Source: JBEKIK01 sp963838495
GTDB lineage: Bacteria > Planctomycetota > Planctomycetia > Pirellulales > Thermoguttaceae
Assembly: GCA_963838495.1 (NCBI GenBank)
Contig: CAWIRC010000001.1
Coordinates: 1,922,001-1,986,000, forward strand
Reading direction: 5' to 3'
DNA: 64,000 nt
A program made the translations under genes and the position numbers. Positions 44,971 through 55,474 of the stretch are shown here, one piece after another (the first letter of the stretch is position 1; every line of letters begins with the position of its first letter). The notes below the pieces were generated by a model that did not search any database, was not told the origin of the DNA, and saw only the letters and a program-made list of their open reading frames with translations.

Positions 44971-46476
44971 TTAACCCTCTTTTGCCGCCCGGGCGCCGAT
45001 CAATTCAACAAGCAACTCGCGGAACTGTTTGTTAGTGATGGGCATAAAAACCACGCGGCGGTGATCGGAAGTCTTGGCATGTGCGGCCAGTTTCTTCTGA
45101 GTCTGGTCAACCAACAGAACTGTAGGAATCGTGGCGGTATCGTTGTTTTCGGCCATTGCATTGAACATTTCCACGGCGGGCCGCTCAATGAATTCCGCGT
45201 CGATTATCAGGCATTCGGCGATTTTAGAGTCTTGTTGCAGACGGCCCAGGGCACGGCTCGGATCGCTGATTAAAAGCACTCGGGCGCCGGCCTTTTTGAA
45301 ACTCTTGCGAAAGTTATCCTGCCGTTGGCCGTCGGATTCCACCACCATTACCGTATGACCCATCAGAGGCGAAGTGGCCAGCGAAAGCGAGGAGTCTCCG
45401 CCCTCGACTTGCGTGTCGTCGGGCGAGGGACCCTCGCTGGCGGCTTGTGCCATCTCGGTCAAACGCCTGGATGCAATTTCCAGGTCGTTCAAAATGAGCG
45501 CCGGATTTTGATACCGGCGAGCGGGATCCAACTGCATGGCCTTGTTGACCACCATGGACACGCAATGCGGAATTGTGGAATCTACTTTCCGCATAGGAAC
45601 AACGTCTAAAAAGCGCTGCTTGCTTAGGCGTTGAATGCGGTCGCGGGTTTCGGGCAGCGGCGGAGTGCCCGTCAGCATGTGGTAATAGATGCAGCCGAGG
45701 AAATAAATATCGCTGCGGGTATCGTCCTTGCGAACACCGGTTACACGTTCCAGGGCGGCATAATCTATAGTCCGTGGATTGGGCAAGCGATCCAACTCGT
45801 CGTCGCTTAGGGTTTCATCTATCGACGCCAGGCCGAAATCGACCAACTTGGCCTGGCCGCGACTGGAAACCAGCACGTTGCTCATTTTCAGGTCGCGGTG
45901 CGTCAAACCGTGGTCAAAGGCGTAACGCAGGCCTTCGGCGATATCCAGCATCAACCGGGTGGCTTCCAGCGGATGGAGTTTCTTGCGTATTTTAACAAAG
46001 TCCCGCAGGTTTCTGCCCTCGATGAATTCCATCACAAAAAAATGGGTCCGCCCGTGAGACACTACCTCGTCTATGCGGACTATATTGGCGTGCCGCAAAG
46101 AACACCCAAATTTGCCTTCGCGAACGAACTGGTTGTATTGATCCGGCCGGTCGCTAAATCGGCTCCGCAAGACCTTCAACGCCCGCACCTCGCCTGAATC
46201 GCAATGCACGGCCCGATACACGCGGGAGAAGGTGCCTGTGCCGACCAGATATAAAACTTTGTATCGGTCAAAGAAAAATCCCGATTTATCGTTTTTCAAC
46301 AGCCGTTCGACCTGGTAATTGGTCAGAATTTCCTTGCGCACAAGAGTTTGCAGGAAATCTTGCACCCCGATGTTCACGCCCCCAAACGAAGCCTGGACTT
46401 CGAGCAACTGCTGTTGGCTAAGCAGGCCAAGATCAACGGCGCGCTGGCCGATTTGTTCGGCATTCGCATGAACCAT
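44971..46476 (-). CDS. Ser/Thr protein kinase fused to a receiver-like domain
   Basis: 501 residues, no TM helix. Residues 1-60 form a helical N-terminal domain (LGLLSQQQLLEVQASFGG). The kinase domain follows with a weak Gly loop (VGTGTFSRVYRAV), Lys in EVRALKVLRSRF, HRD in LTHRDLKMSNVL and DFG in LVDFGLASID. The C-terminal 120 residues look like a response-regulator receiver (VMVVESDGQRQDNFRKSFKKAGARVLLISD, ECLIIDAEFI with a candidate phospho-Asp, MPITNKQFRELL). The switch-region residues are imperfect, so phosphotransfer is uncertain. It may connect kinase output with two-component input. Confidence 0.85.
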   Translation of the reverse strand: MVHANAEQIGQRAVDLGLLSQQQLLEVQASFGGVNIGVQDFLQTLVRKEILTNYQVERLLKNDKSGFFFDRYKVLYLVGTGTFSRVYRAVHCDSGEVRALKVLRSRFSDRPDQYNQFVREGKFGCSLRHANIVRIDEVVSHGRTHFFVMEFIEGRNLRDFVKIRKKLHPLEATRLMLDIAEGLRYAFDHGLTHRDLKMSNVLVSSRGQAKLVDFGLASIDETLSDDELDRLPNPRTIDYAALERVTGVRKDDTRSDIYFLGCIYYHMLTGTPPLPETRDRIQRLSKQRFLDVVPMRKVDSTIPHCVSMVVNKAMQLDPARRYQNPALILNDLEIASRRLTEMAQAASEGPSPDDTQVEGGDSSLSLATSPLMGHTVMVVESDGQRQDNFRKSFKKAGARVLLISDPSRALGRLQQDSKIAECLIIDAEFIERPAVEMFNAMAENNDTATIPTVLLVDQTQKKLAAHAKTSDHRRVVFMPITNKQFRELLVELIGARAAKEG

Positions 46477-46619
46477 GCCGACTCTTCCCGTTCAACTAAA
46501 TAAAAATGATGATAAATATGATGCCAATATAGCGCCCGCAATTGGCTGGCCATTCTTTTATGCTAGAATCCAGTTACAACGGCTGCAACCCAGCTTATGG
46601 GGTATTCTTATGGCACCTT

Positions 46620-46901
46620 TTATGCTTCTTCACTTTTCCGGCGGTATTCATCTCGCTCCCGGCGGGTGGCTTCCAGGTCGAAAGCCAGATATTTCATATC
46701 CAATCGCAACTGGCTGAGTGCGTCCTGGACAAGTGAAAGGATGCGCCGACGGCGGCGGGTGCTGTCGATTACCCGGGTAAGAAAAGGATCGACTTTTTGC
46801 CGGCAGTCATCGGGCAGGAGATTTATTGCATCGGCCAGGTCCTGAATCTCGCGGGGAATTTCATCGGTGCTCGGATTCGCTACAGGTGCGTGTTCGCTCA
46901 T
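46620..46901 (-). CDS. 93-residue conserved coiled-coil protein
   Basis: A short, charged helical protein: REIQDLADAINLLPDDCRQKVDPFLTRVIDSTRRRRRILSLVQDALSQLRLDMKYLAFDLEATRRERDEYRR. I recognise the pattern as widely conserved in planctomycetes, sometimes annotated as a transcriptional regulator without evidence. The start at 46901 is set by AAGGAGATGCCA before ATG. The basic centre could contact DNA or a kinase. Function unknown. Confidence 0.8.
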   Translation of the reverse strand: MSEHAPVANPSTDEIPREIQDLADAINLLPDDCRQKVDPFLTRVIDSTRRRRRILSLVQDALSQLRLDMKYLAFDLEATRRERDEYRRKSEEA

Positions 46902-47386
46902 TGGCATCTCCTTCATGGTTGGTTGTTTTTCATAGGAAGCACGCGATGTGCCGAGATGTGCCACGCGAGAGAAAAAATCCATTAACTTCTTTGTAGACAA
47001 CAACTTACAGAAAAACACTCCCCTCTTTTGCTTGCAACGCATGCTGAAAAAATACAACGTTTGATCTGGATATTATTCGCAACTCCTGATACAAGCACCA
47101 GTTACGTCAAGGTGCGCAATTCCGTCCCATGCGTGGCGGTTTGGCCACAAATGTTTTTAATCCATTTTGTGCATGGTAATAGGAAAACTCCGGCGTGAAT
47201 AGTTGTGGCAAGCCTGGTTCCCACGGATTTGCACCAAAAAATTAGTGGCCCACATCCTTTGCCAGATTAATCGCTAATCTCAAGTTCCTTTATGGGCCTT
47301 CGGCCGCAAACAAAGCGCGACCAACGGTTGTAGCTTTACATAAAGCGGGTAAAACTCGCTCCAGTCCAAACACAAAAATCCGATCC
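46902..47386. other. intergenic, no gene recognised
   Basis: This 485-bp divergent region separates the 93-residue protein gene from the secreted protein. It holds a half copy of the GTTCCCACGG palindrome near 47217 and should contain two promoters. No gene or known RNA is visible. Confidence 0.35.
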
Positions 47387-50276
47387 ATGTTTTCCCTCCG
47401 GCCAATATTTTTGATTTTAATGATGCCCATGCTTTCAGCCCCGGCAGCGGTGCGTGGACAATCGGCTTGGTACGAGGGCTTTGAGGGATTGGAAACTTCC
47501 TGGCGCGACGCCGGCAGCGACGCCCAATATCGCATCCTCGACCACCGCCGCGTGCAGAACGAGGCTCACACCGGCAATGGATGCGAATGGCTGAGAATCT
47601 CGGCCAGCGGCGGCTCTCACGTCTACATTGCCCATGAAGTCGGCAAGCCGGCGGTTATCGACGAATTGATGCCCAGTCTGTGGGTAAAATCCGATCGAGC
47701 CGGCCTGCAACTGCTTGCCCGGATCGCGCTGCCGCGGTCGCTTGACACTAAAACCGGGAAGCCGATGACCGCCTTGGTCGCCGGAACAAGTTACACCGAC
47801 GCCGGTCGATGGCAGGAACTGCGGATCAACGACGTGCCCCGGCTCCTGGCCCGTCAAATCCGCTCTTTACATAGCCAGTTCGGCCCAAACGTGGATGGGC
47901 GCGAAGCCTATGTCGATGCCGTGTTTTTAAACGTCTATGGCGGGCCGGGCATGACAAACGTTTGGATCGACGATTTGGACCTGTCCGGTTACGTCGGCAC
48001 GTCGGCCCCTGCGCAGGCAGGTTGCAAATCCTTTGCCGCCTGTGGGTAATAATGCCGAGTCGAGCGGCTGGATGCCTAAAGGAAGCAAAACCCCGCCTTC
48101 GGCCGTTCCCTCCGCCGCTGGAAATCCCGCCGGCAATGTTGCCCCTCCGGCCGCTGCTTCGTCTCAAAATCTCGCCGAGAGCGATCCTGTCCGGGCATTG
48201 CCGTCGGTTCGCGTCCAACCCAAGCGCCACGATGTGAAGTTGTCGGGTTCGGTGCTTGCGGTGGACGGCCGGCCTTTTTTTCCCCGGGCAATCGAACACC
48301 AAGGCGAGCCGCTGGCGGTCCTGAAACAATTGGGCTTCAATACCGTGTGGCTCAAAAGGCTGCCCGCCCAGGAAATCCTGGAAGAGGCCGGCAGACTCGA
48401 TCTTTTCTTGATTTGTCCCCCGCCCCGCCCGCCAAGTGCCGGAGATGTAAACGACCCGGCGGCCGCGTTAACCGACGTAGGGCCGGCGTTCGATCCCGTG
48501 TTGATGTGGGATTTAGGCGGCGATCTGCCATCGGGCGCCACTGCCGTCTTGCCGGTGGCCCAGCGCCTGGATTCCGCCCGCCGCTGGGCCGAACAAATCC
48601 GCAACGCCGACCGCCGCGGCGAGCGACCGCTGATCTGCCGCCCATGCGCCGACCTGCGCGGATACAGCCGGCTGGACGGCGCCATGATTCTGCTTATCGA
48701 CCGCCGCCCGCTGGGCACAAGCATGGAAATGGCCGACTACGGCACATGGGTCCGCCGGCAACCGCTCCTGGCCCTGCCAGGTACTCCCATCTGGACCACT
48801 GTCCAGACCCAAGTGAACGAATCCACTCGCCAACAAATTGCCGCGCTCGAGCCCGGAGTTGCAACGCCCCCGGAAATATCGTTCGAGCAGATCGAGATCA
48901 TGGCGCTCACGTCGATAACCTCCGGCAGTCGTGGGCTTATGTTTCTCTCCTCCTCGCCGCTGGACGCAAACGACACCGAGACCCGCCACCGTAGCGTGGC
49001 CTTGCAACTCTTGAATTTGGAATTGGAACTGATCGAACCTTGGGCGGCGGCGGGCGATTTTGTGACCGCCGGCGCCAGCAGCGAAAAGGAAAAAGAAATC
49101 TTCACGCCGGTTATCAGGGCCGAGCGCGCCCGCCTGGTGCTGCCCCTCTGGTATTCGCCCGGGGCCCAATGCGTGCCCGCCCAATCGGCGGCGAAAAACC
49201 TCTCCCTGGTTGCGCCGGGAGTGCCGGAATCGGCCGGCGCCTATGAGCTAAATCCCAGCGGCATTAAACCCATCCCCCACAAACGCGTTGCCGGAGGAAC
49301 GAGTGTTACTCTAGAGGAATTCAATCTCACGGCCGAGGTGCTCCTGGCCCAAGATCCCCTGATAGTCAACAACGTCACAAATCGCTGGGCCGTTATCGGA
49401 CGCCAGGCCGCCCAGTTGGAGCACGACCTGGCCGTGCACGAATTTTACACGGTGCAAAGGATCGCCGGGCAATTAGACCAGCGGCCCGGAGCAAAGACAC
49501 CCCCGCCGGCACTGCTCGATGCCGCGCGAAAAAGCCTGCAATGGTGCGACACGCAAATCGCCGCCCGCCAGTTCGACGCCGCAAAACTCGGCGCCGATCG
49601 GGCATTGAGTTCATTGCGGGCAGTGGAGCGGTTTTACTGGGAAGAAGCCGTGGACGAGAAAAAAATCGCCTCGCCGGCCACCAGTCCCGCGGCCTTGAGC
49701 TTTCAAACTCTGCCCGCTCACTGGCGATTGATCGACCGCGTTCGCTCCGCCCGCTTCGGCCCGGACCTGCTACCAGGCGGTGATTTTGAAAACCTCAACC
49801 TCATGTTCCAGACCGGCTGGCGATATCTGAAAGGCCCGGCCCCAGGCGTGCAAACCGCGGCCGACCTTTTGGCCTCCTCAGCCCACAGCGGCGCGTTCGG
49901 ATTGCGATTGTCGGTCACGGCCGACGATCTTAAGCATCCGCCGGCCATGCTGGAATCGCCGCCCATCAGGTTCGTCAGTCCCTCGATCATGCTCGAGGCC
50001 GGCGAGATCGTCTGCGTCCACGGCTGGGTGAACGTGCCCAATCCCATCACCGGCAGCGTTGACGGGCTGATGATTTTCGATTCCCTGGGCGGCGAGGCGC
50101 TGGCCGACCGCGTCGGCCACACCGCCGGCTGGAAGGAATTCGCATTGTATCGTGTCGTCCCGCAGTCGGGGGCCGTGAATGTCACCTTCGCCCTGACCGG
50201 CCTGGGCGAAGCCTGGATCGACGACGTAGGAATACACGTCCTCAATACCCAACCCGCCGCTTTAACCGCGCGGTAA
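47387..50276 (+). CDS. large secreted protein with GH-like core and lectin-like ends, one frameshift
   Basis: About 960 residues with a signal peptide (PIFLILMMPMLSAPAAVRGQ). Residues 25-200 form a beta-sandwich (WYEGFEGLETSWRD, VWIDDLDLSGYVG) like a carbohydrate-binding module. The middle has a glycosidase-like barrel pattern (VDGRPFFPRAIEHQGEPLAVLKQLGFNTVWLKR, LLALPGTPIWTTVQTQ), and a second beta module ends AWIDDVGIHVLN. The frames join at TTT 48032-48034 if one T is removed. I associate this architecture with planctomycetes; no enzyme activity is established and the catalytic acids cannot be named. Confidence 0.7.
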
Positions 50277-50693
50277 AGGATTTGGAATCCGCTGGTCTTG
50301 CGAAAAAATTAAGCGATTTTGGCAAATGGTACTCAGAACGGTATCTTTTCTATTGATTTTACAAAAGAAAATAGCCCATAACCTAGCAAAATTATTGACA
50401 ATTATGATGATAGTATTATATTAAAAATGTTATCCTTAATCAAAGGACTACACTTAGTTATCATGAGGCAGCGGCTTTGGCCCGCGGATGATTTTCAACG
50501 CAAGAATTACCTAATATGCGTTAGACATACCTGCGGCATTCTAATTTCAGTCAAGCTGATTTTCCCGCGAAGTATTAACATACCTTGCCGATTATTAGTT
50601 AGTGGCACATAGACGGAATATATCAGTAGTGTTTTTATATAAACAGATCGGTTTATTTTTTACAATATGTCACTCCAAAATAAGGGGCTACAC
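50277..50693. other. AT-rich intergenic region upstream of the HAF-like protein
   Basis: 417 bp, clearly more AT-rich than the neighbours, with long A/T stretches near 50340-50440. No coding frame with family resemblance. It probably contains the promoter of the PEP-CTERM gene. Confidence 0.4.
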
Positions 50694-51839
50694 ATGAATA
50701 TCAATCGCAATCCATACTTCGCTTTTATTTCAACGATAATTCTTCTCGATTGTGTTAATCAAGTTTTTGCTACAGACTATGTTGCTGTGGATCTAAATCC
50801 AAGTGGATTTAATACATCCAAGGCTTTTGCCATATATAGTGGGCAGCAGGCGGGTAATGGTTGGGTATCAGGCACATGTGCAGATTATACACATGCCTTG
50901 CTTTGGAACGGCTCTGCGGATAGTGCCGTGGACCTTAATCCAAGTGACTTTATTAGTTCCGAGGCTAATGCCATATATGGCGGGCAGCAGGTGGGCGATG
51001 GTTATGGATCGGCCACGGGCGGGAACGTTCATGCCTTGCTTTGGAACGGCTCTGCGGCAAGTGTTATGGACCTTAATCCCAGTGGTTTTACTAAAAGTTA
51101 TGCTTATGATATTAGCGGTGGGCAGCAGGTGGGCTACGGTTATGGATCGGCCACTGGTGGGAATTATCATGCCTTACTTTGGAATAGTACTGCGACAAGC
51201 GCAGTGGACCTTAACCCTTATAGATATGGATGTATTCGTTCTGAAGCCTATGGTATTAGCGGCGGGCAGCAAGTGGGTTATGGTTATGGAGTAAGTACGT
51301 CCTTTAATTCGAATGCCTTCCTTTGGAACGGCATTGCGGCAAGCGCAGTGGACCTTAACCCTTATGATTATGGATATATTTGTTCTGAAGCCTATGCTAT
51401 TAGTGGCGGGCAGCAAGTGGGTTATGGCTATGGACCGGCAACCGGAAATAATAATCACGCTCTACTTTGGAGCAGTTCTGCGGCAAGTTTCGTGGACCTT
51501 AATCCAAATGGATTTGATTATTCTCATGCCTATGGTATTAGCGGTGGGTATCAGGTGGGCGCTGGTTCTGGACCAGCCACAAAAGGAAAAGATCATGCTT
51601 TGCTTTGGAGCGGCTCGGCAGACAGCGTCGTGGACCTTAATCAATTCCTGCCCGCCACATTCGTCAGTTCTGAGGCCGAGTCAATTGACGATCAAGGTGA
51701 CATCGTTGGTTATGGAATTATCGGGCCCGGTAATATTCATGCAATTCTCTGGATTCCGGTGCCCGAACCAGCAGCGCTAATGATGCTCGACATGGGCGCA
51801 ATTTTGCTCGTACTCTTTTGGTGGCGGAAGCGCCGATAA
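50694..51839 (+). CDS. HAF-like repeat surface protein with PEP-CTERM sorting signal
   Basis: 381 residues. After a signal peptide (FAFISTIILLDCVNQVFA) come seven tandem repeats of about 46-48 residues, each starting AVDLNP, with SEAYGISGGQQVGYGYG in the middle and HALLWNGSA at the end. This resembles the HAF extracellular repeat (AYGIN..GQVVGY...HAFLW). The end VPEPAALMML, a TM helix and WWRKRR is a PEP-CTERM signal for exosortase-dependent sorting to the envelope or exopolysaccharide. Repeats 2-5 are closely similar at DNA level, indicating recent expansion. The gene is AT-richer than its surroundings. ATG at 50694 starts the signal peptide. Confidence 0.87.
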   Translation: MNINRNPYFAFISTIILLDCVNQVFATDYVAVDLNPSGFNTSKAFAIYSGQQAGNGWVSGTCADYTHALLWNGSADSAVDLNPSDFISSEANAIYGGQQVGDGYGSATGGNVHALLWNGSAASVMDLNPSGFTKSYAYDISGGQQVGYGYGSATGGNYHALLWNSTATSAVDLNPYRYGCIRSEAYGISGGQQVGYGYGVSTSFNSNAFLWNGIAASAVDLNPYDYGYICSEAYAISGGQQVGYGYGPATGNNNHALLWSSSAASFVDLNPNGFDYSHAYGISGGYQVGAGSGPATKGKDHALLWSGSADSVVDLNQFLPATFVSSEAESIDDQGDIVGYGIIGPGNIHAILWIPVPEPAALMMLDMGAILLVLFWWRKRR

Positions 51840-51903
51840 GCTGAATTGGGCGGGTGAAGCGAAATCAGATTCGGAATCCGCGTTCCGGGAACGAAAATAT
51901 CGT

Positions 51904-51972
51904 TTAGCCCGGGAGCTTTCTCCCGGTGCCTTCTGGAATTATAGAAAACGTTGAAAAACCACTTGCGGTTTT
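51904..51972. repeat. two palindromes before the GH5 gene
   Basis: TAGCCCGGGAGCTTTCTCCCGG (51906-51927) matches the family at 37046. AAAACCACTTGCGGTTTT (51956-51973) matches the family at 39558, 41715, 30353, 25783 and 22989. Confidence 0.75.
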
Positions 51973-52078
51973 GTGGGCAGGAATTCAGGTTTGAATAATG
52001 ATTATCTGCACGCTAAAATACGATAGTCCATGCTGATAAAGTTACCACGGAATTCCATTATTAGTATCGGAGACTTTT

Positions 52079-53244
52079 ATGCGCATGACTTCGCAGCCCG
52101 TAGGGTGCGTGAAACGCACCAACAAAGACGGTAATATTTATCGAGGTGCGTTGCACGCACCCTACAACAGTTGGCGATTGTTGGCGGTTTTCTGGGCCGC
52201 GTTCGGGCTACTGTCAAGCATAAATATTTTCTCGCAAGCGGCAGAGGATAAAAAAGAAGGAAAAATCTCCGCCGATCCGTTCTTCCAGCAATTAAAGCCC
52301 GTTTTTGGCCGGGGCGTGAATCTGGGCAACGCCCTGGAAGCCCCCAAGGAAGGCGATTGGGGTGTCGTGCTCAAGGAAGTATATTTCGATAAGATCGCGG
52401 CGGCCGGATTCGATTCGGTCCGCATTCCGGTCCGCTGGTCCACCCATGCCGATAAATCGCCCCCGTACCAGATCGACCCCAAGTTTTTCGACCGCGTGGA
52501 TTGGGCGGTCGATCAGGCCCTCAAGCGCCATCTGATACCGGTGCTGAACATGCACCACTACGAGGAAATCTTTACCGATCCCGATAATAATTCTGAGCGG
52601 TTCCTGGCCATGTGGCGGCAAATCGCCGAGCACTATAAAGATTATCCGCCCGAACTGGCCTTCGAGCTCCTCAACGAGCCGCAAGACAAACTGACTGCCA
52701 AAAAGTGGAACCGGCTTTTAAGCCGGGCCATCGGCGTCATCCGGCCCAGCAATCCCACACGTGAAATCGTGGTCGGCCCGGTGGGCTGGAACGGCATCGG
52801 CGACCTGCCGACCCTTGAACTCCCCGAGGACGACCGGCACCTCGTCGTCACGGTTCATTACTACAGCCCCTTCCAGTTCACGCATCAGGGGCGGATGGGT
52901 CTGGACCGGAGTCTAAAAAATGGCTGGGCAACAAATGGACCGGCACCAAGGCCGAGCGCCAGGCAGTCATGCTCGACCTGGACAAGGCCATTGCCTGGGC
53001 CGTCGAGCATCGCCGCCCCATCTATCTGGGCGAGTTCGGCGCGTACAGCAAGGCCGACATAGACTCCCGCGCCCGCTGGACCGCCTTCGTGGCCGACGAG
53101 GCCCTGAAACGCAAGATGGGCATCGCCTACTGGGAATTCTGCTCCGGATTCGGAGTCTTCGACCCGCAAAAAAACCAGTGGATCGAACCGCTCAAAAAAG
53201 CCCTGCTCGACGCCGGGCAAGGGGAGAAAAAAGTGGGCAAATGA
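52079..53244 (+). CDS. secreted GH5-type endoglucanase-like glycosidase, one frameshift
   Basis: Glycoside hydrolase family 5, which cleaves beta-glucans by a retaining mechanism. Landmarks: GRGVNLGNALEAPKEGDWG, FDSVRIPVRWSTH, NMHHYEE, the acid/base Glu in AFELLNEP (about residue 199) and the nucleophile Glu in IYLGEFGAYSKADIDSRARW. The frames join if one G is added to the run at 52888-52891 (HQGADGSGPESKKWLGNKW). The first 25 codons before the signal peptide (LLAVFWAAFGLLSSINIF) come from a double palindrome (52100-52165), so the true start may be a TTG further in, or the repeat has added an N-terminal extension. Confidence 0.87.
52100..52165. repeat. double palindrome GTAGGGTGCGT...ACGCACCCTAC inside the GH5 reading frame
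   Basis: The 66-bp element has 11-bp outer inverted arms (GTAGGGTGCGT / ACGCACCCTAC) and consists of two palindromes: GGTGCGTGAAACGCACC and GGTGCGTTGCACGCACC. It contributes about 22 codons without a stop. The first palindrome is identical over 20 bp to the site at 125-144. Confidence 0.85.
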
Positions 53245-53311
53245 TGCCATCGCTTTTTACGCGCTGCTTAGAACACTTTCGGCATATTGAAAAGGTCTCA
53301 TCGTTCTATGA

Positions 53312-55474
53312 TTAAGTATGGCCTGCTTCGCGGAATCGTCTTGTTAAATAGAGACTAGGCAGGTTCCGCGCGCCGAGAACGAGCAACCAAATCAGCATTG
53401 CGGCGGCCAAGATGAGCGATATCGATTTTCCTATCATTAAATCGGCGGGATTCCATAAAAATCGCACGTTGCGGCTTCCGGCATCGAGAACACAACCCAT
53501 AAAATCGCCAAAGACGCGGATTACCTCCCGGCGTTTTCCATTCACTTCCACACGCCATCCCGGGTTAAAACTTTCCGATAAAAAGAGCAATTGCCTTGAG
53601 TTTACATCGGCGGCGATTTCGATGTCGCCCGGCGCGTCTTTCAAGATGCTAACCGTTCCGAGACTTTCCCCGGAGAGTGAAATCTCTTTGGATACCAGCG
53701 CCGTGGTTTTACAGTCGATCTGGTTGATCTGAGAATTAAGGTCGTCGTATACCATTGCCCGTTGGTATAATTGAACCCGTGGAAGAGGATCGGGCACGCG
53801 GGTCCATTTTTGCTCATTGTTCGGACCGGTTATCTTCCGGATCCAATTTACACCCGCGACGTGCAGGGTGATAATCTTGTAGGAAATCAGTTCTTTGTGC
53901 GGTGGAAGTGCGACTAAATCGACAAATAATCGGAACCCTTTCAGGAGCAAGATATTATCAGTGATGGTATAGACAAGTTCACCCCGGGTCACCTCCTGGG
54001 GCGTTCGGATGGCGGCTATTAAATCGGCGAGGGACATTGCCTGACCTTGTCTGAGAACGTAGCTTTCGCAGTATATTCCCAGATCCGTGACTTGCAATAG
54101 AACAATGGCCAACACGGCCCAGCGGAAACCCTTAAGCGCCGCGATCACCAATGCGGCGCCGGCTGCAAGAATCGCCGAACCTATGGCCGCCATGTACGGG
54201 GAATTGATGTTGGCCGCCAGAGGGTGCTGGGGATTTCGTGACACCCATATATTATAAAGCAGCGGCAGTACGGCCACGGCTAAGACAATCAATATGAAGA
54301 CGCGGACTGATTTTGACAGCGGTCCTGATTTCCGCTGGGCCTGGAGCAAACATGCCAATGCGCATGCCGCGGCCGCGGAAAGGCCGAAGTGGACCAATAG
54401 ATCGTACCTGTCCGGACATCGGAACATGCCGAAGGGCGGCACTTTCATCAACAGAGGAAAGATCGGCAGATATCGACCCAGGGCCAAAAGCGTCCCCACG
54501 ACCGTCAGCACCAGGGCAATTGCCAGGATTACTCGATTCTTTAGCAAGTCCTCTTTTCGGGTCGCAAGCCAAATGCATAGAACTATGGCGATAACTCCGC
54601 TATACATGGTGCCTTCCCATACACAATTAAAGGGCACGATGGGCTCTTTAAAATAATAAGGCGAGACGGATAGCAGGAAATTGATCGGATGGAAAGAATA
54701 TTCGCCTTGATAATTCAGGTCCTGTATTGGGCGAGCGGTTGAATAAATGGCCGTCATTGTTGGAATCAGTTGAACGCTTGCCATCAATACGCCGAGCAAC
54801 TTGAATCCGAAAACCTTCAACAAAGGGAAGTAAACCCTTCGGCTTATGGCGAGAATAAGAACGTAAACCGCCTCGATCATGGCGGTCATCCAGTAGCTCT
54901 GGGGAAAACCGAGCAGAATTTGTGAAGCAGTCAGGATCGCAAGCATGATGCACGAGACTTGAACTTTTCCACGGCTTCCGCCGCGAAGAATGACGTCGCA
55001 ACACAGCAGGGTCCAGGGGAGATGGGCGATCGTGGCGATCATGTGCATGTGTTGAAACCGCAAAAACATGAAGCTATTGAAAGTAAACGTGAATGCGCCG
55101 AACATGCAAACGCCGCTGGAGAAATTCCAGCGTCGGAGAAGGAAGTACATGCCTATAAATAAGAACGGATAAGATAAGAAGAGTTCAAGATTGAATGCCG
55201 CGCTGAAAGGCAGAAAACGATAAAGCAGCAGATGCAGAGGATGGTACATGCCCACCTGTCCTTCGGCGTGCAGATCGAATCCGCAAAACACGTCGGGACA
55301 CCATGTAAAATCCGCCCCTTCCGATAAGGCGCGGGCGTAGAACTTGTGGTAAGGCAGATGAAAATAAATAAAGTCATCGAAAGTGTAAACGGTTCCGTTG
55401 AAAAGCGGCAGGGAAAACACGGCCAGAATACACACCGTTGCGACCGCAATTATCCAGAAAATCGTTCTGTCCAT
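53312..55474 (-). CDS. YfhO-family membrane protein
   Basis: About 720 residues with 12 or more TM helices. It resembles the YfhO family of putative GT-C type glycosyltransferases: YTFDDFIYFHLPYHKFYARAL acidic first loop, FGFDLHAEGQVGMYHPLHLLLYRFLP-like loop and the C-terminal soluble motif SFNPGWRVEVNGKRREVIRVFG. YfhO is implicated in glycosylation of lipoteichoic acid in Firmicutes; the substrate here is unknown. ATG at 55474 was preferred because the first 15 residues of the longer frame are basic and unconserved. Convergent with the GH5 gene. Confidence 0.82.
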   Translation of the reverse strand: MDRTIFWIIAVATVCILAVFSLPLFNGTVYTFDDFIYFHLPYHKFYARALSEGADFTWCPDVFCGFDLHAEGQVGMYHPLHLLLYRFLPFSAAFNLELFLSYPFLFIGMYFLLRRWNFSSGVCMFGAFTFTFNSFMFLRFQHMHMIATIAHLPWTLLCCDVILRGGSRGKVQVSCIMLAILTASQILLGFPQSYWMTAMIEAVYVLILAISRRVYFPLLKVFGFKLLGVLMASVQLIPTMTAIYSTARPIQDLNYQGEYSFHPINFLLSVSPYYFKEPIVPFNCVWEGTMYSGVIAIVLCIWLATRKEDLLKNRVILAIALVLTVVGTLLALGRYLPIFPLLMKVPPFGMFRCPDRYDLLVHFGLSAAAACALACLLQAQRKSGPLSKSVRVFILIVLAVAVLPLLYNIWVSRNPQHPLAANINSPYMAAIGSAILAAGAALVIAALKGFRWAVLAIVLLQVTDLGIYCESYVLRQGQAMSLADLIAAIRTPQEVTRGELVYTITDNILLLKGFRLFVDLVALPPHKELISYKIITLHVAGVNWIRKITGPNNEQKWTRVPDPLPRVQLYQRAMVYDDLNSQINQIDCKTTALVSKEISLSGESLGTVSILKDAPGDIEIAADVNSRQLLFLSESFNPGWRVEVNGKRREVIRVFGDFMGCVLDAGSRNVRFLWNPADLMIGKSISLILAAAMLIWLLVLGARNLPSLYLTRRFREAGHT

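Noticed and set aside
50427..50612. 61-codon frame in the AT-rich gap
   Set aside because: No ribosome site and no resemblance to a family; composition is that of intergenic DNA.
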